Of a stretch of 26,245 nt of DNA, positions 13,547 to 20,618 are shown piece by piece; the stretch's first letter is position 1, and every line of letters starts with the position of its first letter. This DNA is from a virus, in the IMG/VR virus record IMGVR_UViG_3300003937_000077, positions 1 through 26,245 of that record. One strand, 5' to 3'. The notes under the pieces are model-generated. The model did no database searches. It was not told the origin of the DNA and worked only from the letters and a program-made list of their open reading frames with translations. The position numbers and the translations under genes are program-made.

Positions 13547-15006
13547 TAATACCCGCAGCTGGAGCAGCAACAAGATTAAGACCGTTATCTTCCAACACGT
13601 CAAAGATTATGGTGCGTGTTAATGGTAAACCAACCCTTGATTATATAATAGAGGCTGTCAATGGCAGTGTTGATGAAGTGGTTATTATTGATGGAAAGTT
13701 TACAGATATCCGAGAGTATTGTGAGGTAAAACATCCAAATATAGAATTTGCTAATCAACCAAGTTTTGATGGACCAAGGGATGCCATTAGTATTGGTATG
13801 AATGCTTTAAAAGACCCAAGTAAACCAGTTGTTGTTTGGTTAGGTGATGCAATTATTTTAGAAAAAGATATGCCATTAGGTACAGATTTTCTTTTAACTA
13901 AAATTGTAGATGACCATAAAAATTGGTGTATGTGGGATGGTTTAGATTATTATAATAAACCAGATAAACCAATTCCAAATGGTACAGCATTAGTTGGATT
14001 ATATTCTTTTAAAGATGGTGTTCGTGCTAGAGATGCATTTCAACAAACTAAAGATTCTGATATATCAGGCGCTCTAAAAATATATGGAGAGTTCAATAAT
14101 GTAACCACTAATTTATGGTATGACATTGGTGATTTGCCTAGATATTTTAAAACCTGTGCAGCTCTTTTAAATACAAAAGCTCGCGCATTTAATAATTTGC
14201 ACTTTGATTCAGACCTTGGTACAATAAGAAAAGGTCCTGACTATCATAATGAACATAGTATAAAAACATTAAGAGATGAAAAAGCCTGGTATGATACACT
14301 CACTCCAGAGCAATCATTATTTACACCAAGAATATTACCACATAAAGTTGATTTAATTATGTCATATGAATCTGGTACATTATTAAGTGATATAATGCTA
14401 TATGAAAATATGCCTGATTCCCATTGGGATTATATAATGGATAGAATATTTCAAATTAAATTAAAGTATTTTAATAATAGAATACAAAACGTAGGTAACA
14501 TTGATAGTTTTTCAGGATTATCTAGAAAGATGTGGATTGACAAAACAGAAGAAAGACTATCTAGGATTGGTGGTTTTCCTAAAGGTATTAAAATTAAATT
14601 ATTAGATTGGGCTTATGAAGTTCATAAACACACAGCTCCAATTACTGGAATGCATGGTGATTTACACTTTGCTAATATATTATATAACCAACAGACAGAC
14701 CAGTTTAAACTCCTTGACCCAAGAGGAAACTATGGAGGAAAGGTTGGAACAATAGGAGATGATATTTATGATTGGGCTAAGTTAGCACATGACTGTTATT
14801 ATGGATATAATGCAGCTGTTGCCGATGTTCCACATAATAAATACGTAAAAGAATTATTTGTTCGCAAGTTAGATGAATATGATTTACCAAAAGATATTAT
14901 ATTAAAAGGTGGATTATTACTTGTTGCTACATGTATTCCATTACACTATGACGATTCTGGACGACAAACAAGATTTTTACAAAAGGTATTAAATGAAATG
15001 GGCTAG
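13528..15006 (+). CDS. fused sugar-1-phosphate nucleotidyltransferase and APH-type kinase
   Basis: 492 residues in two domains. Residues 5 to about 235: NTP-transferase fold with the G-x-x-T-R-L-x-P loop (12-19), K26 and 'VNGKP', plus 'VVWLGDAII' for the metal aspartate. About 255-492: an aminoglycoside/choline-kinase fold with the catalytic loop H376-G-D378-L-H and the metal-binding D397-P-R-G. A kinase plus nucleotidyltransferase on one chain could convert a free sugar (or an alcohol such as choline) to its phosphate and then to an NDP- or CDP-derivative, like the AmgK/MurU and LicA/LicC pairs. Next to a DNA glycosyltransferase, the simplest inference is synthesis of the donor for DNA modification. 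Substrate unknown. Confidence 0.85.
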   Translation: MDRFNLVIPAAGAATRLRPLSSNTSKIMVRVNGKPTLDYIIEAVNGSVDEVVIIDGKFTDIREYCEVKHPNIEFANQPSFDGPRDAISIGMNALKDPSKPVVVWLGDAIILEKDMPLGTDFLLTKIVDDHKNWCMWDGLDYYNKPDKPIPNGTALVGLYSFKDGVRARDAFQQTKDSDISGALKIYGEFNNVTTNLWYDIGDLPRYFKTCAALLNTKARAFNNLHFDSDLGTIRKGPDYHNEHSIKTLRDEKAWYDTLTPEQSLFTPRILPHKVDLIMSYESGTLLSDIMLYENMPDSHWDYIMDRIFQIKLKYFNNRIQNVGNIDSFSGLSRKMWIDKTEERLSRIGGFPKGIKIKLLDWAYEVHKHTAPITGMHGDLHFANILYNQQTDQFKLLDPRGNYGGKVGTIGDDIYDWAKLAHDCYYGYNAAVADVPHNKYVKELFVRKLDEYDLPKDIILKGGLLLVATCIPLHYDDSGRQTRFLQKVLNEMG

Positions 15007-16258
15007 TATAGTACCTCTTATTGGAGGTGGAACAATTGCAATGGAAAATGTATTTGGCAAAAGGCCAGCATACATGATGTCATATAATGAATTTGAAGCT
15101 AATGATGCTCATATAGTAGAACATTATAGAAAGCAATGTAGTGACCCTGAAGATGGTGCCAATTATGTTCCTTATTATATATTAGAAAATAAACGTAAGA
15201 ATGGATTTATCTGGCATGGTCGACAACAAGGTGAAGGTCCCGAAGGTGAGATGAATGGAAGATATGTTGATGTTGTTAATACTATATGTCCATGTGCTGG
15301 TCTTTCTTCTTTAAACGTTGCGCCATCAGGTCAGGCAGAAATAAATGATTATATGGCTAAGACTGCAGAATACATTTTAGAACAAGTAGGTCCAAAGGTA
15401 CTATGGGGAGAAAACGCTCCAAGGTTAGCTACCAATTTGGGCAAGCCGGTTGTAAAAAAATTAAGAGCCTTAGCAAAAAAGAATGGCTATACATTTTCTT
15501 TATATAAAACAAAAAGCATATTACATGGATTAAGTCAAGTACGGGATAGGTCATTTTATTTCTTTTGGAAAGGAGATGCCATACCTATGTTTGAATGGTA
15601 TGATAGACCTAATGAGAGAATAGAAGACTTAATACGTAATACTAAATTTGATATGGCTGACCCTATGTCAGAATTAACTAATCCAAATATACCAAGTAAA
15701 GATGATTTGCATTACAGATATATATTGGAAGTATTGCATAATGGTATGAGCCATTATGATTTTCAAAAGACACTAAAAAGAAGTGTTAATGTTCAAGACT
15801 ATATAGAAGTTCATAGTAATTATAATGACTATGCAGATTGGTTAGATACTATTAATGAAAATGAAAAGGCTGAAAAAGCTAGAGCTATGGGAATTAAATT
15901 ATCAGTTAAAGGCGCCAATATAATGAGAAGAGGTACTGAAATCCCATGTGATTTTATTGGAGCATTTGTTGCTCACCTACCTTTTAAATTAACTCACCCA
16001 GATGAAGATAGATACTTGACATATAGAGAGGCAATGGCTGTTATGAAATTGCCAGAAGATTTTATTATGATAAACCCAAAGAGAAATCTTAATCACTTAT
16101 GTCAAAATGTTCCAGTGACTACTGCTGAGGATATGGCATATAATATTAAAAGATTTTTAGAAGGTGGATGTGAAATGATATATGATGACTTTATAATACA
16201 AGATAATAAGTCAAAATCCCTAGAAAGTGAGCCATTAACTTTAGATAAATTTATGTAA
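14993..16258 (+). CDS. C5-cytosine-methyltransferase-fold protein
   Basis: 421 residues carrying C5-methyltransferase motifs in order: I near 8-15 ('PLIGGGTIAMENVFG'), IV with P100-C101 (CPCAGLS, candidate nucleophile), VI at E140-N141, VIII at Q182-V-R-D-R186 ('HGLSQVRDRSFYF'), then 'YREAMAVMKLPEDF' and 'QNVPVTTAEDMAYN' resembling IX-X. The stretch between VIII and IX (about 200-330) would hold target recognition. It overlaps the preceding gene by 14 bases and ends the modification operon. The tail PLTLDKFM resembles the clamp-binding tails of the polymerase and glycosyltransferase. If cytosine is already hydroxymethylated at C5, ordinary methylation is blocked, so target or chemistry may differ from a standard methylase. 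Confidence 0.78.
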   Translation: MKWASIVPLIGGGTIAMENVFGKRPAYMMSYNEFEANDAHIVEHYRKQCSDPEDGANYVPYYILENKRKNGFIWHGRQQGEGPEGEMNGRYVDVVNTICPCAGLSSLNVAPSGQAEINDYMAKTAEYILEQVGPKVLWGENAPRLATNLGKPVVKKLRALAKKNGYTFSLYKTKSILHGLSQVRDRSFYFFWKGDAIPMFEWYDRPNERIEDLIRNTKFDMADPMSELTNPNIPSKDDLHYRYILEVLHNGMSHYDFQKTLKRSVNVQDYIEVHSNYNDYADWLDTINENEKAEKARAMGIKLSVKGANIMRRGTEIPCDFIGAFVAHLPFKLTHPDEDRYLTYREAMAVMKLPEDFIMINPKRNLNHLCQNVPVTTAEDMAYNIKRFLEGGCEMIYDDFIIQDNKSKSLESEPLTLDKFM

Positions 16259-16263
16259 ATCTG

Positions 16264-16292
16264 TTTACTTTGGTTTAGATTTATGATATAAT
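16264..16292 (+). promoter_or_regulatory. sigma70-like promoter of the uvsX-41 operon
   Basis: TTTACT (16264-16269), 17-base spacer ending TTATGA, TATAAT (16287-16292). Predicted start near 16299, with a ribosome site (TAGGAG) before ATG 16324. It lies just after the stop of the methyltransferase-like gene. Confidence 0.8.
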
Positions 16293-16323
16293 AGTAGTAT
16301 ACTTGAAATAATAGGAGATATAA

Positions 16324-16488
16324 ATGACAAGTGATGAACGTATTAATATAATTAAAGTACTTCGTGGGGAAGTAGAAGTTTTAACTAAAAGACTTAAGCC
16401 TAATGGAACAGGACATTTACATACAACAATTGGAGTATTAAATTCCCGTATTGATGAATTAATTGACGAAGGTATGAGGGCTAAATAA
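16324..16488 (+). CDS. small conserved protein upstream of uvsX (54 aa)
   Basis: ATG 16324, preceded by AGGAG at a good distance, opens a 54-residue frame ending at 16488, where TAATG couples it to uvsX. The product is helical and charged ('ERINIIKVLRGEVEVLTKRL', 'GVLNSRIDELIDEG') with a central 'GTGHLHTT'. I recall a similar short protein just before uvsX in cyanomyoviruses. It is the first gene of the operon; function unknown, perhaps a coiled-coil partner of a replication protein. Confidence 0.75.
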   Translation: MTSDERINIIKVLRGEVEVLTKRLKPNGTGHLHTTIGVLNSRIDELIDEGMRAK

Positions 16489-17549
16489 TGGGTATAATGG
16501 ATAAATTGCAGAAGAATTCTAGGATTAAGGAGACTGATACTCTTGACAAATCCAAGATTTTTTCTAATCAAGAGATGGTACCAACAAAGGTTCCAATGAT
16601 TAATGTCGCTTTATCAGGCGACCCTGATGGTGGACTAACCTCAGGACTGACTGTATTGGCAGGACCATCTAAGAATTTTAAAACATCATTTGGATTATTA
16701 ATAGCCGCAGCATACTTAGACAAATATAAAGATGCTGTTCTATTATTTTATGATTCAGAATTTGGCTCACCCCAGCAATACTTTAAGTCGTTCGGTATTG
16801 ACACTTCCCGAGTACTCCATAGTCCCATTACTAATGTTGAGGAACTGAAGTTTGATTTAATTAACCAATTAGAAAATATCGAACGCAAAGATAAAGTTAT
16901 TATTATGATTGACTCTATTGGTAACTTAGCTTCTAAAAAAGAATTAGATGACACTATGAGTGAGAAATCCGTAGCAGATATGTCAAGGGCAAAAGCTCTT
17001 AAAGGTTTATTTAGAATGACCACACCATATCTCACAATGAGAGATATTCCATTACTTGCTGTCAATCACACATACCAAGAGATTGGTTTATTCCCTAAGG
17101 CTATTGTATCAGGTGGTACAGGTATTTATTACTCAAGTGATAATATTTGGATTCTTGGTAGACAACAAGAGAAAAAGGGTACAGAAATTATGGGCTATCA
17201 CTTTATTATTAATGTAGAAAAGTCTAGGTTTGTTAAAGAAAAATCTAAGATTCCTATATCTGTAACATGGGAAGGTGGCATTGAGGAATATTCTGGTCTA
17301 TTAGATGCAGCAATGGAAGGTGGTTATGTAGTTAAACCTACCATTGGTTGGTACTCTAAAGTTGATAAAAAGACAGGAGAGATAGAAGATAAAAAGGTTC
17401 GTATTGCTGAAACACTTAAGGAATCATTTTGGAAACCTGTCTTTGCTAATACAGACTTTAAAGAATTTCTAAAACGTAAGTATGAAATTGGCCATGCCGA
17501 TATGATTAAAGTCTCACACCTAGAAGAAGGTTGGGATGATGAAGATTGA
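16488..17549 (+). CDS. uvsX: UvsX RecA-like recombinase
   Basis: 353 residues, close to T4 UvsX along its length: 'VPTKVPMINVALSG', Walker A G59-P-S-K-N-F-K-T66, 'AVLLFYDSEFG', Walker B ending at D142 ('VIIMIDSIGNLASKK'), 'NHTYQE' and 'EKSRFVKEKSK'. It forms filaments on single-stranded DNA and drives strand exchange in recombination-dependent replication and repair. It is shorter than T4 UvsX (about 390), lacking the long charged tail but keeping an acidic end (WDDED). ATG 16488 has GAGGG eight bases upstream. It overlaps the small protein before it and gp41 after it. Confidence 0.96.
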   Translation: MGIMDKLQKNSRIKETDTLDKSKIFSNQEMVPTKVPMINVALSGDPDGGLTSGLTVLAGPSKNFKTSFGLLIAAAYLDKYKDAVLLFYDSEFGSPQQYFKSFGIDTSRVLHSPITNVEELKFDLINQLENIERKDKVIIMIDSIGNLASKKELDDTMSEKSVADMSRAKALKGLFRMTTPYLTMRDIPLLAVNHTYQEIGLFPKAIVSGGTGIYYSSDNIWILGRQQEKKGTEIMGYHFIINVEKSRFVKEKSKIPISVTWEGGIEEYSGLLDAAMEGGYVVKPTIGWYSKVDKKTGEIEDKKVRIAETLKESFWKPVFANTDFKEFLKRKYEIGHADMIKVSHLEEGWDDED

Positions 17550-18885
17550 GACATTAATCTTACGTAACTTAATGTTGAATGAGGATTATACTAGAAGTGT
17601 AATCCCTCATATACAACTCAGATATTTTGAAGAACCTTATAGGGCTGTCTTTAATGAGATAGTTAAATTCGTTAATAAATTTTCTAAGCTACCAAGTGCC
17701 GATGCACTATCAATTGAACTTAGAAATAATCCAAAGATTGGTTCAGATTCTTTAGCTCTTATTCCTGAAATTAGTGTTCAAAAAGGTGAGCAAACTGTTG
17801 AATGGTTAATAGAACATACAGAAAAATGGTGCCAAGATAGAGCAATTTATTTAGCAATCATGGACTCTATTAATATTATAGAGGGCAAACATGATACATT
17901 AGATAAGAATGCATTACCCGAAGTATTATCTGAAGCTCTTCAAGTTAACTTTGACTTAAGGGTTGGGCATGATTATGTTGATGATTCAGATGCTAGGTAT
18001 GAATTTTACCATAGAGCAGAGGAACATCTACCATTTGACTTAGTAAAATTTAATGAGATAACCAAAGGAGGCTTAGTTAATAAGTCACTGAACGTGGCTC
18101 TGGCAGGTACTGGTGTAGGTAAATCACTATTTATGTGTCATATAGCAGCCGGTGCTTTAACCCAAATGAAGAATGTTTTATATATTACTTTAGAAATGGC
18201 TGAGGAACGGATTGCTGAGAGAATAGATGCTAACCTTATGAACGTACCTCTTGACCAGTTAGAAAATTTGTCAAAGGATATGTTTGATAAGAAGATGCAT
18301 AAGCTAACCGATAAAGGTGTAGGCAAATTAATTGTCAAAGAGTATCCCACAGGAGCTGCAAGTGCTATTCACTTTAGGGCATTACTAAAAGAATTAAAAA
18401 TTAAAAGAGACTTTAAACCTGATATAATTTGCATAGATTATTTAAATATATGTGCAAGTTCACGTATGAAGGCTCTTGGTGGAGCAATAAATTCATATAC
18501 TTATGTGAAAGCAATTGCTGAGGAATTGCGTGGCATGGCAGTAGAGTACAATTTACCTATTGTTACTGCCACACAAACTACTAGAGGTGGATTTGCCAGT
18601 TCAGATATTGGACTTGAAGATACATCTGAATCATTTGGTCTACCAGCAACGGCAGACTTAATGTTTGCTATTATATCTACTGATGAGTTAGAAGATTTAA
18701 ATCAGTTAATGATTAAACAATTAAAGAATAGATATAATGACCCAACAGGTAAAAATAAAAAGTTTGTTGTTGGAGTTGATAGAGCTAAAATGAGATTATA
18801 TGATGTGGAAGATACCGCACAAACTTTAAATGTAAGGGATGACCCACCAGTGATAAATAAATATGAGGACTTTAAACATGAGTAA
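17536..18885 (+). CDS. 41: replicative DNA helicase (gp41, DnaB-like)
   Basis: 449 residues. N-terminal helical domain to about 140, then a RecA-type helicase domain: Walker A G191-T-G-V-G-K-S197, 'NVLYITLEMAEERIAERIDAN' in part, 'LIVKEYPTGAAS', Walker B 'DIICIDYLNIC' and 'ESFGLPATADLMFAI', all aligning with T4 gp41. It unwinds the fork 5'-3' as a hexamer and works with the primase. Two adjacent ATGs (17536, 17539) are possible starts, inside the end of uvsX. T4 places gene 40 between uvsX and 41; here nothing intervenes. Confidence 0.95.
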   Translation: MMKIETLILRNLMLNEDYTRSVIPHIQLRYFEEPYRAVFNEIVKFVNKFSKLPSADALSIELRNNPKIGSDSLALIPEISVQKGEQTVEWLIEHTEKWCQDRAIYLAIMDSINIIEGKHDTLDKNALPEVLSEALQVNFDLRVGHDYVDDSDARYEFYHRAEEHLPFDLVKFNEITKGGLVNKSLNVALAGTGVGKSLFMCHIAAGALTQMKNVLYITLEMAEERIAERIDANLMNVPLDQLENLSKDMFDKKMHKLTDKGVGKLIVKEYPTGAASAIHFRALLKELKIKRDFKPDIICIDYLNICASSRMKALGGAINSYTYVKAIAEELRGMAVEYNLPIVTATQTTRGGFASSDIGLEDTSESFGLPATADLMFAIISTDELEDLNQLMIKQLKNRYNDPTGKNKKFVVGVDRAKMRLYDVEDTAQTLNVRDDPPVINKYEDFKHE

Positions 18886-19360
18886 TTACCAAAACGTAAA
18901 TTCTATTTCACCACAAGTTTGGGGACAGCGATATAGAGATTTAGCAAAAGAAATATCCACATGGTCTAAAGACCCAAGCACTAAAGTTGGTGCAGTAGTT
19001 ATTGGTAAAAGTGGCCAAGTATTAACTCAAGGCTATAATGGTTTCCCAAGAAGGATACGTGATACTGAAGATAGATGGGCTGATAGGGAAAGAAAATATG
19101 AATTAGTTGTTCATGCAGAGATGAATGCTATATATAATGCTTCTCTTACTGGTGTATCTTTAAAAGGTTCAACATTATATGTCTATGGATTACCTATTTG
19201 TAATGAATGTGCTAAGGGTATTATTCAAGTTGGAATTAAAAAGGTCATTGCCACAAGACCACAGATATATAATTCTCAATGGGATAAATCAAATAAATTG
19301 GCTGAAGCTATTTTTGCAGAGGCTGAAGTAATGTATTTAGTAGATGTAGAAGATGAGTAA
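18878..19360 (+). CDS. cd: dCMP deaminase
   Basis: 160 residues from ATG 18878, which overlaps the gp41 stop region; an in-frame ATG at 18863 would add five residues. Zinc site: H79-A-E81 (proton-shuttling glutamate) and C108-x-x-C111. The residue before C108 is isoleucine rather than the usual proline. 'DPSTKVGAVVIGKSGQVLTQGYNGFPR' (split around 32-58) is the common deoxycytidylate deaminase start. It converts dCMP to dUMP for dTMP synthesis and shares the dCMP pool with the hydroxymethylase at 11098. Confidence 0.92.
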   Translation: MSNYQNVNSISPQVWGQRYRDLAKEISTWSKDPSTKVGAVVIGKSGQVLTQGYNGFPRRIRDTEDRWADRERKYELVVHAEMNAIYNASLTGVSLKGSTLYVYGLPICNECAKGIIQVGIKKVIATRPQIYNSQWDKSNKLAEAIFAEAEVMYLVDVEDE

Positions 19361-19529
19361 ACTATCAGACAATGCAAAATATAAAGGATATAAGTATAAG
19401 AAATTCTGGGATGGATTGCCAGAGGTTGTCCATAGTGAAGATAATCCTCATGACTATGTTGATTTATTTAAAAAATTAAATCCTGTTGACCCTAAGACAG
19501 GTCACCCAAAGGAGGATGATAATGAATGA
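19353..19529 (+). CDS. small protein of unknown function (58 aa)
   Basis: ATG 19353 lies in the last codons of the dCMP deaminase gene; the frame ends at TGA 19529 and overlaps the next gene's start (ATGAATGA). The product is polar and acidic-basic, with 'YKGYKYKKFWDGLPEVVH' and 'DPKTGHPKEDD'. No domain recognised. The overlaps on both sides and the absence of another frame here support it. Confidence 0.6.
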   Translation: MSKLSDNAKYKGYKYKKFWDGLPEVVHSEDNPHDYVDLFKKLNPVDPKTGHPKEDDNE

Positions 19530-19719
19530 ACCAAAACCAGGACCGTTAAAATCGGCATTTGAAACAAGTACCAAAGGTGTTTTATATCAAGAACTAATAA
19601 CATATAAAATTAACCTTAATGGTATGTTGACCAAAGAAACAGTTACACGAAGATTTAAGCATGATGGAAATTACCATGATACTACACATCACTTGCCTTT
19701 GGTGAAGATGGATGAGTAA
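19522..19719 (+). CDS. conserved marine-phage small protein
   Basis: 65 residues from ATG 19522, chosen because AAAGGAGG (19508-19515) lies six bases upstream; the earlier ATG 19516 touches that site. It begins MNEPKPGPLKSAFETSTKGV and continues with beta-prone 'LYQELITYKINLNG' and 'ETVTRRFKHDGNYHDT'. I recall near-identical short proteins in cyanomyoviruses, without function. Confidence 0.75.
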   Translation: MNEPKPGPLKSAFETSTKGVLYQELITYKINLNGMLTKETVTRRFKHDGNYHDTTHHLPLVKMDE

Positions 19720-19852
19720 AACATTAATACCACACGTTAAATATAAAAGGGACCATAATAAAAATATAATCTCTAAAAAACGTTTAAGTCATGGTACATT
19801 TAGATGTAAGCGTCATCCAAATTCTAAGAGGTGTATAAGTGGACATCGATGA
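19712..19852 (+). CDS. small basic protein (46 aa)
   Basis: ATG 19712 overlaps the preceding gene's end; stop at 19852. The product is strongly basic, ending 'GTFRCKRHPNSKRCISGHR'; two cysteines and two histidines in that tail could bind zinc, but this is a guess. No ribosome site is evident, so translation would rely on coupling. Low-complexity composition makes a chance frame possible. Confidence 0.45.
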   Translation: MSKTLIPHVKYKRDHNKNIISKKRLSHGTFRCKRHPNSKRCISGHR

Positions 19853-20012
19853 TACAAAGGAATGGATAGCAACAATAATAATATTACCAATATTTATAGT
19901 TGGTTTTATAGTATTGTATGTTATGATGGTAGTTACTTCTTTAGTGGCAATGGCAATTGATTGGTGGGTAGCAATACCATACCAAAGAAGGAATGGCAAA
20001 AAGAAAACCTAA
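19839..20012 (+). CDS. small single-span membrane protein (57 aa)
   Basis: A GTG start at 19839 has AAGAGG seven bases upstream and opens a 57-residue frame ending at 20012. It has a short acidic head (DIDDTKEW), one long hydrophobic segment (about 10-40, ILPIFIVGFIVLYVMMVV at its centre) and a basic tail (RRNGKKK), which predicts an inner-membrane protein with the tail in the cytoplasm. It overlaps the genes on both sides. Small membrane proteins of early T4 operons include superinfection-exclusion and lysis-inhibition factors; no specific match here. Confidence 0.6.
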   Translation: MDIDDTKEWIATIIILPIFIVGFIVLYVMMVVTSLVAMAIDWWVAIPYQRRNGKKKT

Positions 20013-20304
20013 ATTTATTCCATTTAATAGATGGACATTTGTAGACCAACATGGTAGAGATGATGACCATTGGTATATTAGATTAGAGGGTGGAGAGTAT
20101 CATGATGTGATTTATAGATATGAATCTATAAAGCTTAATGAAGAAACTCAATCTATAAATTTTGATTATGAGGTGGTAGATTATCCAACTATGGATGACC
20201 CTCATGGTAAACCCCAGTTTAATCAAGCCGTAGGAGATATATTAAAAAGCATCTTAGATGATGCTATGGAGAAACAGGACTTTATATTAGGTCCTAAAAA
20301 GTAA
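19993..20304 (+). CDS. conserved hypothetical phage protein
   Basis: 103 residues, soluble and acidic, with a basic N-terminus (MAKRKPKFIPFNRW), a beta-rich middle ('DDHWYIRLEGGEYHDVIYRYE') and a C-terminal amphipathic helix ('AVGDILKSILDDAMEK'). I do not recognise a domain. It overlaps the membrane protein gene by 20 bases and the next MazG-like gene by one base (TAATG), within the early operon that starts before uvsX. Confidence 0.7.
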   Translation: MAKRKPKFIPFNRWTFVDQHGRDDDHWYIRLEGGEYHDVIYRYESIKLNEETQSINFDYEVVDYPTMDDPHGKPQFNQAVGDILKSILDDAMEKQDFILGPKK

Positions 20305-20576
20305 TGAATATTAAAGAAACACTGACAATATTGTCAGAAGAGGCAGCTGAAGTTAGCCAAGCAACTGCAAAATTAATTAGATTTGGCCCGTATGATGAAC
20401 AAAATGTCGCTAAATTAGAAAAAGAATTAGGCGATTTAATGGCCGTAATGATGATTCTTGAATATTATGGATATGTTAAGTTTGGTAATATCCATGATAA
20501 TATAGAACCTAAGCTGCAAAAGCTGAAAAAATATAGTAAGATTAGAAATCTGAATAAAATCATTAAAAATCTTTAA
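20304..20576 (+). CDS. small MazG-like NTP pyrophosphohydrolase
   Basis: 90 residues, helical. E12-E13-x-x-E16 in 'LSEEAAEVSQATAKLIRFG' and E41-L-G-D44 form the MazG metal-binding signature. The short length is typical of phage MazG-like chains, which act as dimers or tetramers that hydrolyse NTPs to NMPs; some lower host alarmone or clear modified nucleotides. This is the third nucleotide-hydrolase-type gene in the window. It is the last gene before a hairpin and late promoter. Confidence 0.85.
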   Translation: MNIKETLTILSEEAAEVSQATAKLIRFGPYDEQNVAKLEKELGDLMAVMMILEYYGYVKFGNIHDNIEPKLQKLKKYSKIRNLNKIIKNL

Positions 20577-20598
20577 AGATATAAATAGCTTTATATCT
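20577..20598 (+). terminator. perfect 9-bp hairpin after the early operon
   Basis: AGATATAAA (20577-20585) and TTTATATCT (20590-20598) are exact inverted repeats around TAGC, starting one base after the stop of the MazG-like gene. The stem is AT-only but for one G-C pair, with no U-tract directly after it (a T-run follows at 20613-20617), so it is a weak terminator candidate; it could equally be an mRNA 3'-end stabiliser or part of the late promoter region. Confidence 0.45.
20580..20587 (+). promoter_or_regulatory. T4-type late promoter TATAAATA
   Basis: Exact T4 late consensus in the 42-base gap between the MazG-like gene and the 696-residue protein. Start would be near 20594, giving a leader of about 25 bases with AAGG before ATG 20619. 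It lies within the left arm and loop of the hairpin at 20577-20598 and marks the change from early to virion-type genes. Confidence 0.7.
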
Positions 20599-20618
20599 AA
20601 TATTATATAAGGTTTTTA

